Positions 1 through 11,678 are shown, counted from the stretch's first letter. The stretch is 64,000 nt of DNA from Flaveria trinervia (GCA_025506515.1 CM046452.1:73376615-73440614); one strand, 5' to 3'. Notes: generated from the sequence alone by a model not told the origin. Program-made: numbers and translations.

Positions 1-957
1 ACTCTAAAGGTTTCCGTCTCTTGTCAGCATAACTCTTTTGCCTGTCCCGCGCTGCAGCCATACGATTCCGTATCTGTATAATTTTCTCAGTCGTCTCATG
101 AATTAACTCGGGACCTGTTATCTGACTATCACCAATTTCTGCCCAGCAAACCGGTGATCGACATTTTCTCCCATACAACAACTCGAAAGGTGCTGCCTGT
201 ATACTAGTGTGATAACTGTTGTTATAAGAAAACTCCACCAATGGCAGGTGAATTTCCCGGTTATTCCCGAAGTCAATCACACAAGCACGTAGCATATCCT
301 CCAACGTCTGTATAGTACGCTCACTGACCATCCGTCTGTGGATGATATGCAGTACTCATATCCAGACGTGTACCCAAGGATTTCTGCAATGATTGCCAGA
401 AATGTGACGTGAAACGAGCGTCACGGTCGGAGATAATTGAGATCGGTACCCCATGTCTCGAAACGATCTCCTTGAGGTACAGGCGAGTTAACTTCTCCAT
501 CTTGTCGGTTTCCTTTATTGCAAGGAAATGAGCAGACTTTGTCAATCGATCCACAATAACCCATATCGTGTCACAACCAGTACTAGTCGGGGTAGCTTAG
601 TAATAAAATCCATGGAGATTTGTTCCCATTTCCACATTGGAATCTCGGGTTGTTGTAATAGTCCGGATGGTTTTTGATATTCCACTTTTACCTTCGAGCA
701 GGTCAAACACTTGCTTACGTACATAGCTACATCCGCTTTCATGTTAGGCCACCAATAGTGAGCCTTTAGGTCATGATACATCTTGTCGGATCCAGGATGT
801 ATAGAATACTTAGATTTGTGTGCCTCATCATAACTAAATCTCTCAGATTTCCATGAACAGGCACCCAAAGTCTATCCATGAAATACCGAATTCCATCCTC
901 TTTCACCACTAGCTGCTTATCCATTCCCCTTAACAATTCAGAACCAATATTTTCCAC
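1..957 (-). pseudogene. Ty3/gypsy integrase, broken and cut by the window edge
   Basis: This is the integrase segment of the gypsy polyprotein, which would insert element cDNA into chromosomes. The zinc-binding module lies around 640-860, with paired His in HKSKYSIHPG and paired Cys in KCLTCSKVK. The catalytic core follows at 321-554 with MDRLTKSAHF and ISDRDARFTS and ends in AYHPQTDGQ. The reading frame changes near 860, near 590 and near 318, where TDGQ runs straight into a stop although the adjacent frame continues as integrase to position 1. The order on the - strand (gag, PR, RT, RNase H, integrase) is that of Ty3/gypsy. A C-terminal chromodomain and the 3' LTR would lie outside the window. 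The frameshifts make this copy non-autonomous unless they are base-calling errors. Confidence 0.85.
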
Positions 958-959
958 CT

Positions 960-1640
960 TTAAAGCTTCTATTTTGCCTCCTTAACTTGTTCGGGCAGTT
1001 GGGTACTGATAGTAAGCTGTAAAGCTCGCACCCGTCGGGGTTTAGCTGTTTCCTTCCTGCTTAAAGCATCGGCAACTACGTTCGCCTTTCCCGGATGATA
1101 CTTAATTGCGCAATCATAATCATTTAGTAGTTCCACCCAACGTCGCTGCCTCATATTCAACTCTTTTTGCTCAAAGATATGTTGAAGACTCTTGTGATCG
1201 GTGTAGATAGTGCACTTGGTACCGTACAAATAATGTCTCCAGATCTTTAAGGCAAAAACTACTGCACCCAATTCTAAGTCATGGGTAGTATAGTTCTTCT
1301 CATGAACCTTTAGTTGTCTCGAGGCGTAAGCTATCACCTTGTCTCGTTGCATCAAGACACAACCCAATCCTTGAATGGATGCATCGCAATACACCACAAA
1401 GTCATCTGTTCCCTCTGGTAATGCTAATATCGGGGCAGTACAGAGTTTTTGTTTTAATAATTGGAAAGCTGATTCTTGACTCTCAGTCCATTTGTATGTC
1501 GTTCCTTTGTGAGTCAAGGCTGTGAGAGGTTGTGCGATCTTAGAAAATCCTTCTATGAATCGGCGGTAATATCCTGCTAATCCTAGAAATTGTCTTATCT
1601 CGCTTGGCGTTTTGGGTGTGGTCCAATTCTTTATCGCCTC
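960..1640 (-). pseudogene. Ty3/gypsy RNase H domain
   Basis: RNase H removes the RNA strand during reverse transcription. The main open frame is 969-1517. Its acidic catalytic positions are visible as YCDASIQGLGCV, the Glu in DLELGAVVFALKIW, TDHKSLQHI and NVVADALSRK. The connection from RT lies between about 1518 and 1640 in a neighbouring frame. The domain runs downstream into the integrase zinc region through a Lys/Glu-rich linker. It is one piece of the same polyprotein as its neighbours. The frame changes at both ends show that this copy no longer has a continuous pol reading frame. Confidence 0.85.
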
Positions 1641-2330
1641 AATTTTGGCAGGATCAACGTGTATTCCTTCTCATTAACAATATGACCTAGGAATTGTACC
1701 TCTCTTATCCAAAAGTCACACTTTGAGAATTTAGCATACAGCTGCTCATTTTTCAACAGTTCCAAGATCATTCGTAAGTGCTCTTCATGCTCCTCCTTGG
1801 TCCTAGAGTATATCAGTATATCATCGATGAACACAATGACAAACTGATCAAGATAAGGTTTGCACACGCGGTTCATGAGGTCCATGAACACAGCAGGTGC
1901 ATTAGTCAACCCAAAAGGCATGACCAAGAACTCATAATGACCATAACGAGTACGAAATGCAGTCTTGGGAATGTCTTCTACTCGAACTCTGAGTTGATGA
2001 TAACCAGATCTCAAGTCAATCTTCGAGTAATAGCTTGATCCTTGAAGCTGATCGAACAAGTCGTCGATACGAGGTAAAGGGTATCGGTTCTTGACTGTTA
2101 CTTTGTTTAACTCTCGATAATCGATGCACATCCGGAATGTGCCATCCTTCTTCTTAACAAAGAGTACAGGAGCTCCCCAAGGTGATGTACTAGGTCGAAT
2201 AAAGCCTTATCCAAAAGCTCCTGAAGTTGTGACGACAACTCCTGTAGTTCGTTTGGTGCTAATCGATAAGGTGCTCTAGCAATCGGAGCTGCGCCGGGAG
2301 TCAACTCAATCTGGAATTCCACTTGGCGTG
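1631..2330 (-). pseudogene. Ty3/gypsy reverse transcriptase
   Basis: RT copies element RNA into DNA. The main open frame 1631-2131 opens with the fingers motif MCIDYRELNKVTVKNRYPLP. It continues with KIDLRSGYHQLRV, carrying the first catalytic Asp, then RYGHYEFLVMPFGLTNAP, and the catalytic box FIDDILIYS. The N-terminal part is in another frame at 2107-2322 (LTPGAAPIARAPYRLAPNEL). A further shift near 2208 turns the expected conserved stretch into unrelated sequence until the frame recovers near 2131. The domain style fits a chromovirus such as the Tekay lineage, but this is a guess from memory of the family. With at least two frame changes the copy is non-functional unless these are sequence errors. 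Confidence 0.88.
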
Positions 2331-3140
2331 CGGTGGTAATCCAGGAAGATCTTCTGGGAACACCTCCGGAAAGTCGCGTACTACGGGAATATCCTCCATT
2401 CTCTTTTCTTCCTTTTGCTTATCGGTTACAAGTGCTAGGATAGCCACGCGGCCCTTTCGTAACAACTTTTGAGCTTTCATATACGAGATGATGCCTATCA
2501 CAGCACCACTCCTATCACCTTTGACGGTAAGAATTTGATCACCAACCGGGATCCGTATAATCTTCTCGTGACATATGACTTCCGCTTGCTTGCTAGAGAG
2601 CCAATCCATGCCTATCACAACATCAAAACTCCCCAGCGTAACAGGCATGAGATCTATAGCGAAAGTATGACCAGCAAGTTCTATCCTACAGTCTTTAAGG
2701 ATATGCGTTACATGGATTTGCTTACCGTCGGCTAATTCCACAGTGTATTTAGATTCTAAAGCAGAGGGTATATCGCTTAAAAGACTACAGAACTTTAAGG
2801 ACACAAAACTCCTATCGGCTCCAGTATCAAATAGTACCGTAGCAAAACAACCATTAACAGGGAATCTACCAGTAACAGTTGTGGGATCATTTAGAGCCTC
2901 ACCTGAGCCAATGACGAAGGCTCTCCCTTTGGCTCCATCTTTATTGCCGCCATTTCCAGTGCCATTTCCACCATTGTTGTTATTGTTACCATTGTTGTTG
3001 TTGTTACCATGGTTGTTGGTGTTGTTGTTGTTGTTGTTGCCATTTCCGTTCCTCCTTAGTTGTGGGCAGTTTCGCTTGTAATGCCCTTCTTTCCCACATT
3101 CAAAGCAACCTTGGGAGTTTCTTGAGATGGTTGTGGCCAT
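2301..3140 (-). pseudogene. Ty3/gypsy second zinc knuckle and aspartic protease
   Basis: The frame starts with a CCHC zinc knuckle, CFECGKEGHYKRNC (CX2CX4HX4C). A low-complexity Asn/Gly tract follows, encoded by AAC/AAT-type repeats at about 2960-3050. Then comes an aspartic protease with the active-site motif VLFDTGADRSFVS, and downstream the flap and hydrophobic-Gly region IDLMPVTLGSFDVVIGMDWL. The protease would cleave the Gag-Pol polyprotein. The frame is shifted relative to gag near 3135 and relative to RT near 2320, so protease is separated from both neighbours. A ~110-codon hydrophobic ORF on the + strand across the Asn/Gly tract is an antisense artefact. Confidence 0.85.
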
Positions 3141-4300
3141 CTCATTAGTTCACCACGACAATCCTTCGCAGCGTGTCCAATTTTTCCACAGCGTTGACAC
3201 TTGAAGCTATCACACCGTCCCACATGGTGATAGTTACAACGTGGGCATTTGGGATGTCTGCCGCCGTAACCGCTGGGTCCTTGGTTATTTGGGGCAGTTT
3301 GGTTGAAATTGCGGTTATTATCGAACCGCCGCTGCTGCTGCTGAACTGGCTGTTGCTGCTGTTGGGATTGTTGTTGACCGCCAGACGATGATGATGATGA
3401 TTTGTTATTGCTGTTGCTGGGAGCATCCCACTTCCTTTTGTTATCGGGCACGCTCACCACAGCGCCCCGTTTGGGTAACCGCCCTTGCTCTACCGCCTGA
3501 TCAGTAAGTTTATGGGCAATTTGGATGGCCTGCTGAATCGTAGTCGGGTTAGAAGCTGTTACCATACTTTGGATTTCAGGCACCAATCCTCGTATGTAGT
3601 GCTCGATTCTCTTATGTGTCTCATTAACCATTCCTGGACATAATGTAGCCAACTCATGAGTACGGGTCGTGTAAGCCTCAATTTCTGAACCCTTCATCTT
3701 GAGCTGCCAGAATTCCATCTCCAACTTTTGCACCTCGTTTCGAGGACAGTACTCCTCGATCATCATATCCTTGAACTCATTCCAGGGGAGTCCATTTGCC
3801 ATCGCTTGTCCAAGCATCTGGACTTGCGCGTTCCACCAAGACAGAGCTGCACCCTCCAAAGTCCCGGTGGCATACTTTACTTGATCCGCTGGTGGACAGT
3901 TACATTTGGAGAAAACGGACTCAGTCTTCTCGAACCAGCGTACTAGCCCTACAGCACCCTCTGTACCGCTGTAGGTGTGTGGTTTACAGTCCATGAAGGA
4001 CTTGTACGTACACACTGGTGGTCCTGTTTTAACACAACACACATTAATCAAACATCCCCTACAGTTATAAAGGATATCAGATTTGTTTTTCTGTCATTGT
4101 TTACCTGCTGGCTGACCCGCGTGGGCAGCAGCCACTGCCGCCTGAACATGCTCATTAATTAGAGCAGCCAATTCTGCGGGAGTCATGTTAATAGCACCAC
4201 CACCCTGTTCTCCGGTGCCACGTCCACGTCCGCGTCCACGACCACGTCCACGTCCACGTCCACGAGCGTCCATTCTTTTCACTTTATATTCACAATACAA
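3056..4300 (-). pseudogene. Ty3/gypsy Gag (capsid and nucleocapsid), two-exon-like
   Basis: Gag forms the virus-like particle. It begins near 4273 with a short Arg/Gly-rich N-terminus followed by NMTPAELAALINEHVQAAVA. After a gap, the capsid region runs from 4023 downward with TYKSFMDCKPHTYSGTEG and VRWFEKTESVFSKCNC. A Gln/Ser-rich spacer follows, then a zinc knuckle CQRCGKIGHAAKDC. The gap contains a stop in the first frame but has perfect splice-like borders (see intron entry). Without splicing, or with readthrough from another start, the N-terminal piece is disconnected. The second zinc knuckle lies in the next frame near 3100, after a frameshift. Confidence 0.82.
4024..4104 (-). other. 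candidate 81-nt spliceosomal intron inside gypsy gag
   Basis: Read on the - strand, the upstream gag piece ends in GCAG, followed by GTAAAC. The downstream piece starts after TTAAAACAG. Removing bases 4104 to 4024 joins a phase-1 codon exactly: the leftover G pairs with GA to give Gly, and the protein continues as PPVCTYKSFM in the frame of the long gag ORF. The segment is AT-rich and contains an in-frame TGA. The borders and phase are seen in the sequence; splicing itself is inferred. Confidence 0.5.
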
Positions 4301-4540
4301 TAATGAGTAACATCATACACATTTAACTCATTGAAGCGTAGTAAACAGTAAATGAAGAAATAACGTATCATCACAACCACAACATTCATAACAAAAATAA
4401 TAATCAAAGTAAATAAATTGCAATAAGTCACAATGTATTTAGCAATGTCAAAATTGAAGTTTTGTCGTTCGTGTGGGGAAACAACCTTCCCACATAGGTT
4501 TCAAAAGAAAACACTACGTAGTCTAAGTCATATAAAGAAG

Positions 4541-5230
4541 TCAATCGACAATGTCTGACCCATCACTATCATCCTCCATCTCCTCCGGTTCCTCTTCCTC
4601 GGGTCCCTCCTCGGGATCCTCCTCATCCTCAGAGTCTGCTGCAGGAGCAGGAGCTATAGCAATCTGAAGTGCTGCTAGTTGAGCTTCTAAAATGGCAATC
4701 CTATTATCGGCTATGGCGTCCCGCTGTTCACGAGCAGTCATGCGTCCTTGGAGTGCCATAACACCATCTTGCATATGGTGACAACCGTTCAGCGTCTTCC
4801 CGTGTTCTTCCTTGAGTTCATCCAATTGATGTCTCAGGTTGTACACCTCTTGCTGTAGTGTACAGACATCACCCGTGAGTCGTCTTACATGATGATCCAG
4901 TCAGATCCAGTGCAGCAATCAGTTGCTCGTTGGACTGCGCCGTTCGTGGGAGTGAAAGCATGGGCTGATTGGCATTGTTCCTAGTCCTTGGCTTTAGGAC
5001 AGGTACGCGCTCCCTAAACATGATGTGGTCAACAAACCTAGGATAAGAACGCCAGTCTCGCGGAGGGTCACGCTTCATCAATGCGAATGGTTGATCCCAG
5101 TCAATCTCCTCTCGGGGATAAGCCAGTCGGGGCCAATCGAATCCATCATCAGGTACAGGTGCGGGAGGTGGGGATTCAGATCGTGTAGGTGATTCGGGTC
5201 GTTTACCCGGAGCTCTTGAAGACGATGCCA
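4541..5230 (-). pseudogene. extra ORF between primer-binding site and gypsy gag
   Basis: I do not recognise the function. The first part starts at the ATG near 5230 (MASSSRAPGKRPESPTR), is Pro/Ser-rich, then has a conserved-looking stretch FDWPRLAYPREEIDWDQPFA. It leaves frame near 4900, at a short duplicated ctggat-type sequence. The next frame is open from there to 4541. It contains a probable coiled coil (LRHQLDELKEEHG, then a heptad-like NRIAILEAQLAALQIA) and ends in a strongly acidic tail of Glu/Asp. Position and orientation place it in the element leader, before gag. Additional ORFs are known in some plant gypsy lineages, usually 3' of pol; a 5' one is less common. It could be a duplicated, diverged gag N-terminus or a captured host sequence. 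Confidence 0.55.
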
Positions 5231-5354
5231 TGCTGCAGAGAGTGTGACGTGTATGCCAATGAGTATACAGTAAATGAGAGTAAGGCACAGGTAACTAATT
5301 AACTGTGTGCGGTTATAGTCTAGTGTGTATGCAACCTAGTTCCCTATAACCAAT

Positions 5355-5367
5355 GGCTCTGATACCA
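5355..5367 (-). other. primer-binding site, initiator tRNA-Met type
   Basis: On the - strand the 13 bases TGGTATCAGAGCC lie three bases inside the LTR. They match the complement of the 3' end of plant initiator tRNA-Met, the usual primer of plant LTR retrotransposons. This fixes the LTR border at 5371 and the direction of the element. Confidence 0.9.
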
Positions 5368-5370
5368 ATC

Positions 5371-8103
5371 TGTCACACCCTCAAAATCCACTTGCGGAGT
5401 TTTACCGCGAGGCGTGTGAACAAACCAGGATCACAGTCAATAGTTACTCAGAACGACTCTAAATGCCATAATTTAAACAAAATCAACCAAAATACAAACT
5501 TTAAACAATGCGGAAGCGTTTTGAAAATAACCCAAGTCAATAAAGTATAACTACGGCAAAACAAGTGCCAACCCATAAGAGTAAACCATAATTGTTAAAA
5601 TGTTAAATTGTCTTGAAGAATCGTGTCTTAAAATGCAGTGAACCATGCAGTGCTCCTATGGCAAGCAAGCTAAGGACCTGAGAAAAGCATACTAAAATGT
5701 CAACACATAGGTTGGTGAGTTCAAGAGTTGTGTTCAATAAACATGTAAACAGTTGTGATATATATAAGCAGTGTATGGTAATAGATAGCTAGTCTATTAT
5801 CAGTAAATATTAATACATAGTGATTTCGCAATTGAAGCTGACTGTGATAGTTGTTGCCTCCTGTCACGACTTACCATGTCGTGACAATGTTCAATAGGAC
5901 AAATTGCACCCGGTTGACCTCGAGTCACACAGGTGGGGCTCGTCAGACCCAGTAGTACTACCCAAGTTTCCCCGCTATTAAATATTAACAATTCAAAAGT
6001 GTGAGGACTTTTCCCATGGTAAACAGCACTATATTAATATTATACACAACTTAAATATTAAAAGCGTTTGTATAAATACCAGTATGCTATCTCCCCCAAA
6101 AGAGATTAGATAAAGAGTGGGGCATGAACTCACCTGATGTATGCAAAGAGTACTTAGGGTTTATTTGAGAAACGAGAGGATAGCCAACCTTCAAAGGTTA
6201 CCTAGATCATGTGAGTACATAAGTACGTGTAAATAAAAGACATGTGGAACCCTAATCATACCAAAACCAAAGACTCAAGCTTCCAGAAAAATAGACACGT
6301 TTGACCTAGTTGACCCGTTTGACCCGTTGGTGACATTATGAGTTATAATTCAAATAAAGCCAATGAGCACATACAACATACATGATTAACATTCAAATAG
6401 TATCATACGTATGCTATATCAACCAGGTGTATCACTTAGATCATCATACAATCAAGTACTATACAAGTCATGCGAATCTAGAACATTAACATATCCATTA
6501 GTTATAATACAACTAACATGTCACACAAAGTTCAACCATTCATCACATGCCATGTGAAGCCACTCACGACTTCGCATCCTAAACCCTGCCAATCCTACTA
6601 AGTAGGGGCCTCAGATCCGCACGCGTGTATAATGATCATAACCATATTCTTTAAGCATATGCATTGCATTCACAACATCACAACAATCAATTACCAATCC
6701 CAAGCATGATGTCCTACTACTACACAACATCCAAACCATACATGATCACAAATGTCCAAATATCACTCATGACTATCTCAACATCACAAACAACCAAGTT
6801 ATCATATCTTACCACGTTAGAATTCATCCATGATCATACTAACATGCTCCTAACATCCCAGATAGGTTCCAACTACCATCTATCACATTTTACATGAATA
6901 AAGTTTCCCTTTTGGGAAAGCATATACCAAAATCTATCAATTACCCAATATGCTCATGGATTCATCAATAACATACCAATTCAAACTCTCTAAACATGAT
7001 CAACCACATTCAAACATCATAACCCATCAATTCATATCTTAAAAGTTACTATCTTTAGTAATGTATGAACTATAACATGTTTTCTTGAATTTCCAATGAT
7101 CACAACAACAATCTAACATCTAATTATCACCATGAACACATCCATAACATCATAACATCCATAGTTCAACATTTCATGCAAATAAAGTTACTATTGTTAG
7201 TAACCTATGAACATCAACCCTAAATCATCAATTTCTTGCAAGATTCATGATTCCTAACATTCATACAACTTATTAATCACCACACATTCATCAAACAATC
7301 ATCATTCACCCATAATCATGCCCAAAATCGAATTAGGGTTTGACTAGAATCAAAACCCATGATTAACCCACTAACAACATGTAATTCATCCATGATCGAC
7401 GTTAACTAACATGTATTCAACATAACTAACATATAGACATCACCAAACAACATCCAATTCGATCCCATGAGGGTCAATTTCACTTCCAAGGTTCGGCCAT
7501 AAACAAACACTCACAAAAACATGAAAAATCTAACCTTTAAACGAGTTATAACTTGCAATTGATGATTCCAACAAGTTATATGCCTTGAAATCAATCCAAT
7601 TTCGTGTTCCCTTGCTTGTTCTTGGTTGATTTCGCAATGGGAGGGGTGTTTGGAGGATGTTCGCGGCCGAAGGGGGTGGATTAGGGTTTGGGTTTGTTTT
7701 ATTAAATTTTAATTTACATATTTACCCTTTTAACCCTTGTAATTTGTATTTTATAAAAACTAGGCTTTAAACTCTTTGTAAAGTGTTTTTAACTTCATAA
7801 TATAAAGATATAAACTTATAAAATTCATTATATATCTTATCTTTATAAAAACACAAGACATACGAATAAATAGGCACGTTTCCGCGTTACACGATAAATT
7901 TTCTAATTAACCTTTTAAAAATGTGTAAACACATAAACATAACCCAATATTCACATAATCACTTAGATTCACATCAAATTAAAATTATTCATTATTATTA
8001 GGTCACCAACGTTAAACGAAAACTAGTGTGTGCTCACGACACGTGTATACAAGACTTAACGGAACTAACGGTGTTTGGTAACGGAAATTTACCGGATGTC
8101 ACA
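5371..8103 (-). repeat. 5' LTR of the gypsy element (2733 bp)
   Basis: On the - strand it begins TGTGACATCCGGTAAA at 8103 and ends GGGTGTGACA at 5371. That gives TG...CA ends with a short inverted repeat (TGTGACA/TGTGACA-like), and the primer-binding site follows immediately. It is AT-rich with many short repeats of aacat/catca type and no coding potential; the ORFs inside it are random. The matching 3' LTR would lie to the left of the window. The base run following the LTR at 8104-8108 (aatgt) should be the target duplication. Confidence 0.85.
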
Positions 8104-8220
8104 AATGTACCTTTCAAACTTATGAATAATATATTTGGATTTAATAATAGTGTTATGTGGCTGTGAACGATCTTAACTCTCACTCCTCGACGTTTCCGCC
8201 GTCAAGGTTGGGGTGTGACA
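8104..8220 (+). repeat. 3' end of another gypsy LTR, + strand, interrupted by the first element
   Basis: The sequence ends with a typical gypsy LTR end on the + strand (gacgtttccgccg, then ggttggggtgtgaca at 8220). It is not followed by a primer-binding site, so it is a 3' LTR or a solo LTR end. Its upstream part is cut at 8104 by the LTR of the first gypsy element, meaning that element inserted into it. The remainder would lie left of the window. Confidence 0.55.
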
Positions 8221-8385
8221 TCGGCATCGATGCAGACGACATCTCTATGACAAGGCAATACACAAGTACAATTGTTATTAGTTAAGTTAATATATGAAGT
8301 GATAAAGATATGTAATGAACTACAGTTATAGTCTAGGTCCACTAAATGCAACCTAATTCTCTATAACGTGGCTCTGATACCAATC
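8221..8385 (-). mobile_element. leader and primer-binding site of a second gypsy element
   Basis: The 12-bp primer-binding sequence TGGTATCAGAGC (complement of 8371-8382) sits three bases from the LTR at 8386. The next ~60 bp (tatagtctag, then gcaacctaattctctataac) closely resemble the leader of the first element at 5310-5350, so the two elements are related. Coding sequence of this element is not in the window, because the other elements inserted directly into its leader. Confidence 0.7.
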
Positions 8386-10359
8386 TGTCACACCTCCAAC
8401 CACGGCGGTTTCCCGCGGGGCGTGGACGTCATGGAAACCATAGTCATTGATCGACCACTACATGGTTTAGTAACATACGTTGCAAATAAGTTTTAAAAAA
8501 TACATAAGTTTTTTTAGAGTTGAATTGCGGAAGTAGTAGAGCTAATGTAATAGTTTTCAAAACATGACAAATACAACAATAAATGTCCCGAACAGCATGA
8601 ATGGCCCTAAATGCGATGTGGACCAAGCTAGCTTAACTTGATGCAAATTAAATACCAGAGAAAACATGCATGAAAATATGTCAACATAAAGTTAGTGAGT
8701 TCACAGGTTTGAAAGTAATAGTAAACAGTGTAATGGACCATAAGTCTTTCCATGATTTGATTGTTGATCATACAATACTACAATATTATATAAGCATCGC
8801 AACCGAAGCTAGACTGTAACTGTAACAAACTGCCCCTACCCATGCCTACCGTAAGCATGAGTGTGAACAGGCTAATAATGCACTCGTTTAGACCTCCAGT
8901 CAAGATTAGGGTAATTAATCCGGGTGGGGGTAGTCAAACCCAATAGTACTATCCATGATTACCTCGCTTTGGGAAATAAACTAACGGTCCGATAACAGGG
9001 GACTTTATACGGTAAGTAAACAACTTATATAACATGTGAAATCATTAACAAGTAAACTAGACATCCTAAAGTTAATGTTAGGCTCAAGAAACTGTTCGTT
9101 TGACCATGTTTAGGTCGAGTTATGGTGTCGAAAACACAGAACATGAATCTGCCAGAAATTGTCTTACATGTTTTGTTACTTTTTAAACTTTTCTAGAGCA
9201 CTTTTGGATGAGTTAGTGAACATGAACACATCATGGTGATCTATAGAAGATTAGAAACAAGGTGTTAACCTTAAACAAGCAAGGAGAAAGAGATGGTAGT
9301 CTTGAAATGAAAGGAAAAAAAAAGACTTGATCCTTTGAACTAAGAACCAACCAAGGAAAAGTAGAGAAGATGTTGTAGGATGCTTGGAAGCTTTAAAAAT
9401 TACTTGATCTTTACCCAAAAGCACTTGAAACACTTAGATTTGTAGAAGATGAGTTTTGAAAGACGGTGAAGTGAGGGTGGTGATGCCTTGGCCGAAAATT
9501 AAAGGATGAAAGAGGGAGAAGAGTATGTTGGTGATTTGTGTGGATGAAGTGTGAATGTTACTTGTATTTGTAATCTCCAAAAACTCATCACTTTGGCTCT
9601 TGGACAACCATAGGGAAAGGAACTCACACATATGGAAAATGAATCATGTAATTTTTTCATAAACTTTTCCTTAACACCAAAATGACAATTCTTGAGCTTC
9701 ACAAAAGACATCTTGTCTTGTGAGGATTTGACAAGAGAGGAAGAAGAAAAGAGAAGAAAAGAGAAGAAGAGAAAGGTGCGGGGGGGGGGGGGGGGGGGAC
9801 GGCCAAAGAGGGGGGTTTGATTTTCAATTTTTTTTATTTGAGTGGTATTTCTTGTATTTTTGACAATTTCTATATATTTTTATTTTTTTACTTGTTACTT
9901 CTTAAAATACATAAAATTATTATAATAAATCATATAAGGTCACATATCATAATATTGATAATATGTTAATAATAACTTGTGTATGTAGTAGTGCGTTATA
10001 CGCGTTTTATCCGGGTAAATATTAGTTTACGCGTTAAGGTTTATTTTAAGTTTTTCCAATGTATTTAATTTGAAATCTAAAATACTTGGAAACAATGGAA
10101 TCTAAATTACTTTGAAATACCTTAAAGTATTTATTAGTACATATATATATATTAATTATCACCAACGTTCGTGTGTGTCGGTTGTATAGCGTGTAAAAAT
10201 GGTAATTACGCCGAATCACCGATGCATGAAATGTAATGCGTGAATTTCTGCAATGCATAAAACAACTTCAAAAGTTGGAATTCAATTGAAAATAGTATTA
10301 TAGGTGTAATTATAACTAAGTCAAGGTCGGGTATTGACCTGAAATTGCCGGTTGTCACA
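8386..10359 (-). repeat. 5' LTR of the second gypsy element (1974 bp)
   Basis: Read on the - strand it begins TGTGACAACCGGCAATTT at 10359 and ends GGTTGGAGGTGTGACA at 8386, directly before the primer-binding site. Its end sequence (ccgccgtggttggaggtgtgaca) is similar to that of the LTR fragment at 8104-8220. It contains a run of about 20 G at 9779-9799 and purine-rich stretches nearby. Short ORFs inside it show no recognisable protein similarity. A target duplication cannot be tested because the other end is outside the window. Confidence 0.8.
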
Positions 10360-11354
10360 AAGGGCGCTTAGCGGCTACCCCACGGCTTCTTGTCTCAGCA
10401 CAACTACATTGCCATTGCCATAGCGGCTTCGCTCCATGGCTTTCAATCATAGTTTTCACTAGCCGATGTGGGCAATGATTATCCCCTATTCTCGAAACCA
10501 ACAAATTTTATGAATAAACGTACAAAAAATGCAATCATTTTTATGGATTCATCTACAAATCAAGTGTAGATACATCCTAAAAAATAGTAAGCCACGAGGA
10601 GTGGGTAGGAGTTCGAGAGGAGGTGATTTGCATTTAAAGGCGTTGGTTCTAGGTCAAATTAAGGTTATGTCCCGGTCATGCAAACTCAACCATGTTAATG
10701 GTTATGTTGACTTAAAGTACACCCAACCAATACATGTATTCTTTAGATCAATACACCTTTGACCCTTTTGTACCACGTTATAACAACACACGTTATAGGG
10801 AACAAGGTACTCAAGAATAAGAACCACTCACAATTTGTGGTGATGACAAGTATGTCACGGAAAAGCAAGGCGCAAATAAGAGTGTTGAGCAAATTTTTGA
10901 AAACATGAATGTTGGAGAATCCAGATATGATCAAGTTGAAGAAGTACATGTTTACGCTCCAACGTAAAATGATAAAAAATTCAAATGATAGGTCGTACGT
11001 CAAAACTGAACAAACTCACAAGTACTTTTGTGCCAAGCAATCGTTCATATTTCCAAATATTGTGATGTTGGAATACAACAAACTTGAGATAGTTTTTGAC
11101 ATCGAGTGTTATAACATTACAATTTACTTAAGGTTTGGAGCAACCTACTAACTGTATCAGCTAAAATCAAAGTTGACAAAACCGAACACTCAGTGACTAG
11201 GTTCAATGGCTTATATATTCAAGCGGTGTGTTTTAGATTAATTTTATTTTCTGTAAGTATGCAAAAATCATTCTATTTTTAACTAGTTTTTATATATAGG
11301 AATGTCTTAAGGGTAGTGGAGGTGTTGATGTTGATGTGATGAAAAAATATTAAA
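10360..11354. other. non-genic stretch with degraded coding-like sequence
   Basis: No intact gene is visible. The part at 10360-10500 is GC-richer than its surroundings. From about 10860 to 11240 short open pieces on the + strand (for example MNVGESRYDQVEEVHVYAP) alternate with stops in a way that suggests an old coding sequence, perhaps the body of the transposase whose C-terminus follows. I cannot name it. Confidence 0.35.
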
Positions 11355-11537
11355 GAGCTTCGTCACATTGATTATTGGACGAACCCGGGTTGGAGGATAA
11401 GAGGTGATCCCTCAAAAATCACCACGTCACGAGGTAGGAGACGCACAAGAAAGATACACAAGGAGATGGATGTTCATCATCTAGATGCATCTGTCATATG
11501 TAGATTTCAATATGTAGACAAACAGATCATAACATGA
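11355..11537 (+). pseudogene. remnant like a MULE transposase C-terminus
   Basis: A 60-codon open stretch reads DYWTNPGWRIRGDPSKI and then TTSRGRRRTRKIHKEMD before a TGA. I associate this basic, Arg-rich segment with the tail of Mutator-like transposases just before their zinc knuckle; this is from memory and uncertain. It has no start codon of its own and is preceded by degraded sequence. Orientation is opposite to the MULE transposase at 15968-17823, so it belongs to another copy or was inverted. Confidence 0.3.
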
Positions 11538-11678
11538 ACACTTGTCCAAACTCATATTCACGAGGAGATTGTTGTATCATAATTTTATTTGATGTGTACT
11601 AGTTATTATTGTTTAAGATTATAATATTAGTTTTATATTATAAAATATAAATATTAAATTTATTCCAAAAAAAACTCC

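Noticed and set aside
2743..3081. 112-codon hydrophobic ORF on the + strand
   Set aside because: It is the antisense of the Asn/Gly-rich tract between the gypsy zinc knuckle and protease; the Leu/Pro-rich translation comes from the repeats.
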